This document shows positions 5,145 through 6,255 of a stretch of DNA of 6,255 nt, in pieces. Under the pieces are notes generated by a model that worked only from the letters and a program-made list of their open reading frames with translations, did not search any database and was not told where the DNA came from. The DNA comes from Pseudomonadales bacterium (GTDB taxonomy: Bacteria; Pseudomonadota; Gammaproteobacteria; Pseudomonadales; Azotimanducaceae). Within the stretch, counting starts at the first letter, position 1. Each line of letters begins with the position of its first letter. The stretch lies in NCBI GenBank assembly GCA_007128525.1, contig SKXG01000127.1:1-6255 (forward strand). Direction: 5' to 3'. The position numbers and the translations under genes were made by a program.

Positions 5145-6255
5145 CTAGAGCAACGCCGAAAGCAGGGTTGCGGTGCCCAGGAAGGCAAAGAATCCGAATA
5201 CATCGGTGACCGTGGTCAGCAGGATTGCCGAAGCCGTGGCTGGATCCTGACCGAATCGTGTCAGCAGTATCGGCACCAGCGCACCGGCCGTTGCTGCCGC
5301 CATCAGGCCGAGAATCATGGCGATGCCAATCACCAGCGCAAGACCGGCGGACTGGCTCCAGATAAACACCCCGAGGCCGCAACTGCCCGCCAATACCAGA
5401 CCATTCACCAGCGCACTGCGTTGCTCCTTGAACAGCAGTCGGCGCCAGTCCCCCACCCCGATTTCACGCAGAGCCAGACCACGAATCGTCACGGCCAGGG
5501 CCTGGGAGCCGGCATTACCGGCCATGCCGGCCACCACGGGCATCAACACGGCCAACGCCGTAAATTGAGCAATCGTGTGCTCGAACAGCCCGACCACAGA
5601 CGCTGCCAAGAATGCCGTCAGCAAATTCACGTGCAGCCACGGCAGGCGCCGACGAATGACAAATCCGCTGGGCGACAGGGCGCGCTCGTCCGCACTCACA
5701 CCAACCATGGTCTGAATATCGACGTTGGATTCCGCCTCAATGACCCGAAACAGACTGGTATGTCGCACGACACCCATCAGCCGTTGATCGAGATCCACCA
5801 CCGGCAGCGAATCCGTCTGCGTCTCCTCCAACAGGTCGACAATTTCCGTGCGTGGCGCCGAGAGCTGCAGAGCCACCGTTGGCGGCTGCATGATGTTCTC
5901 GATCCGGTCCTGTTCATCGGCCAGTGCCAGTGCCTGCATGTCGAGCCGCCCGGCCAGCCGCCGATCGTCGTCGACGACATGAACCGACCGGACGCGTTTC
6001 AAATCTGACTTGCGCAGTTCCGCACGCAGTTCCCCGGCCGTCATCCAGGGACGCGCCACATCATAGGCACGGTCCATCAGGCGCCCCGCGGAATCATCCG
6101 GAAACGCCAGCAGACGCGTGAGCTCCCGCCGGAGACTGTCCGGCAGCGGCTCAAGCACGGCCTCGCACTCGTTCGCAGGCAACTGGCCAAGCAACGAGAC
6201 CGCCAGGCGCGGTCCGGCGGCTACCAGAATGTGCTCCCGCGCCGGCGCATCCAGC
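5145..6255 (-). CDS. mgtE: Magnesium transporter MgtE (N-terminus cut by window edge)
   Basis: This is an inner-membrane Mg2+ channel that closes when cytoplasmic Mg2+ is high through its N and CBS domains. The visible part is 369 residues, open to the right edge. Roughly 80 residues of the ~450 usual for the family lie outside. Counting from the edge, the end of the MgtE N domain is at 1-55 and two CBS domains follow at about 56-118 and 119-178. The plug helix and RRRLPWLHVN come next, at about 185-210. The pore domain contains PVVAGMAGNAGSQ (239-251), GALVPILLTRFGQDPATAS (324-342) and TTVTD with D351. That Asp occupies the conserved pore-lining position of the family. The gene converges with the MFS gene. 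CCTGCT/AGCAGG arms at 5141-5166 lie at its end but lack a T-run. Confidence 0.95.
   Translation of the reverse strand, partial: LDAPAREHILVAAGPRLAVSLLGQLPANECEAVLEPLPDSLRRELTRLLAFPDDSAGRLMDRAYDVARPWMTAGELRAELRKSDLKRVRSVHVVDDDRRLAGRLDMQALALADEQDRIENIMQPPTVALQLSAPRTEIVDLLEETQTDSLPVVDLDQRLMGVVRHTSLFRVIEAESNVDIQTMVGVSADERALSPSGFVIRRRLPWLHVNLLTAFLAASVVGLFEHTIAQFTALAVLMPVVAGMAGNAGSQALAVTIRGLALREIGVGDWRRLLFKEQRSALVNGLVLAGSCGLGVFIWSQSAGLALVIGIAMILGLMAAATAGALVPILLTRFGQDPATASAILLTTVTDVFGFFAFLGTATLLSALL

Noticed and set aside
5141..5171. Inverted repeats CCTGCT/AGCAGG and GCAAC/GTTGC as a bidirectional terminator between the MFS gene and mgtE
   Set aside because: The arms interleave, the loops are 12-14 nt, most of it lies inside mgtE, and there is no T-run on either strand.
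5100..6008. Long forward reading frame (about 300 codons) opposite mgtE
   Set aside because: It is antisense to a clear MgtE protein, and its product is low-complexity, rich in Gln, His and Arg, with no family resemblance. This is typical of the complement of a GC-rich gene.

Overview
The window looks like a stretch of a fairly GC-rich gammaproteobacterial chromosome. The evidence is the ratA-rnfH pair close to smpB, which is a typical gammaproteobacterial neighbourhood, and the high similarity of these proteins to the family pattern. A marine or Pseudomonas/Oceanospirillales-like host is plausible, but I cannot assign a genus.

Layout from left to right. Positions 1-311 hold no gene I can defend. 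Positions 312-2431 carry a leftward operon: a sodium-dependent (SNF/NSS) transporter, then ratA (START-like), then rnfH (ubiquitin-like). The junctions are very tight, with a 1-nt gap and then a 14-nt overlap. Positions 2521-3172 hold a small leftward two-gene cassette that is not part of the usual neighbourhood. Its first gene encodes an 83-residue peptide with a double-glycine (GG) leader and a perfect Shine-Dalgarno sequence. Its second gene, which overlaps the first by 17 nt, encodes a three-helix membrane protein. Positions 3189-3394 are the divergent control region towards smpB, with a run of ten G and a perfect TATAAT only 8 nt before the smpB ATG. Positions 3395-5133 carry smpB and an EntS-like major facilitator exporter, rightward and probably cotranscribed. 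From 5145 to the right edge is a leftward, N-terminally cut mgtE magnesium channel gene, convergent with the exporter.

The conserved genes concern ribosome rescue and ribosome/envelope housekeeping (smpB, ratA, rnfH) and membrane transport (SNF, MFS, MgtE). The most interesting item is the cassette at 2521-3172. It has the form of an unmodified class II microcin precursor followed by a candidate immunity protein. No peptidase-containing ABC exporter is visible here, so the system would depend on an exporter encoded elsewhere. All functional statements rest on reading motifs by eye, with no database search.
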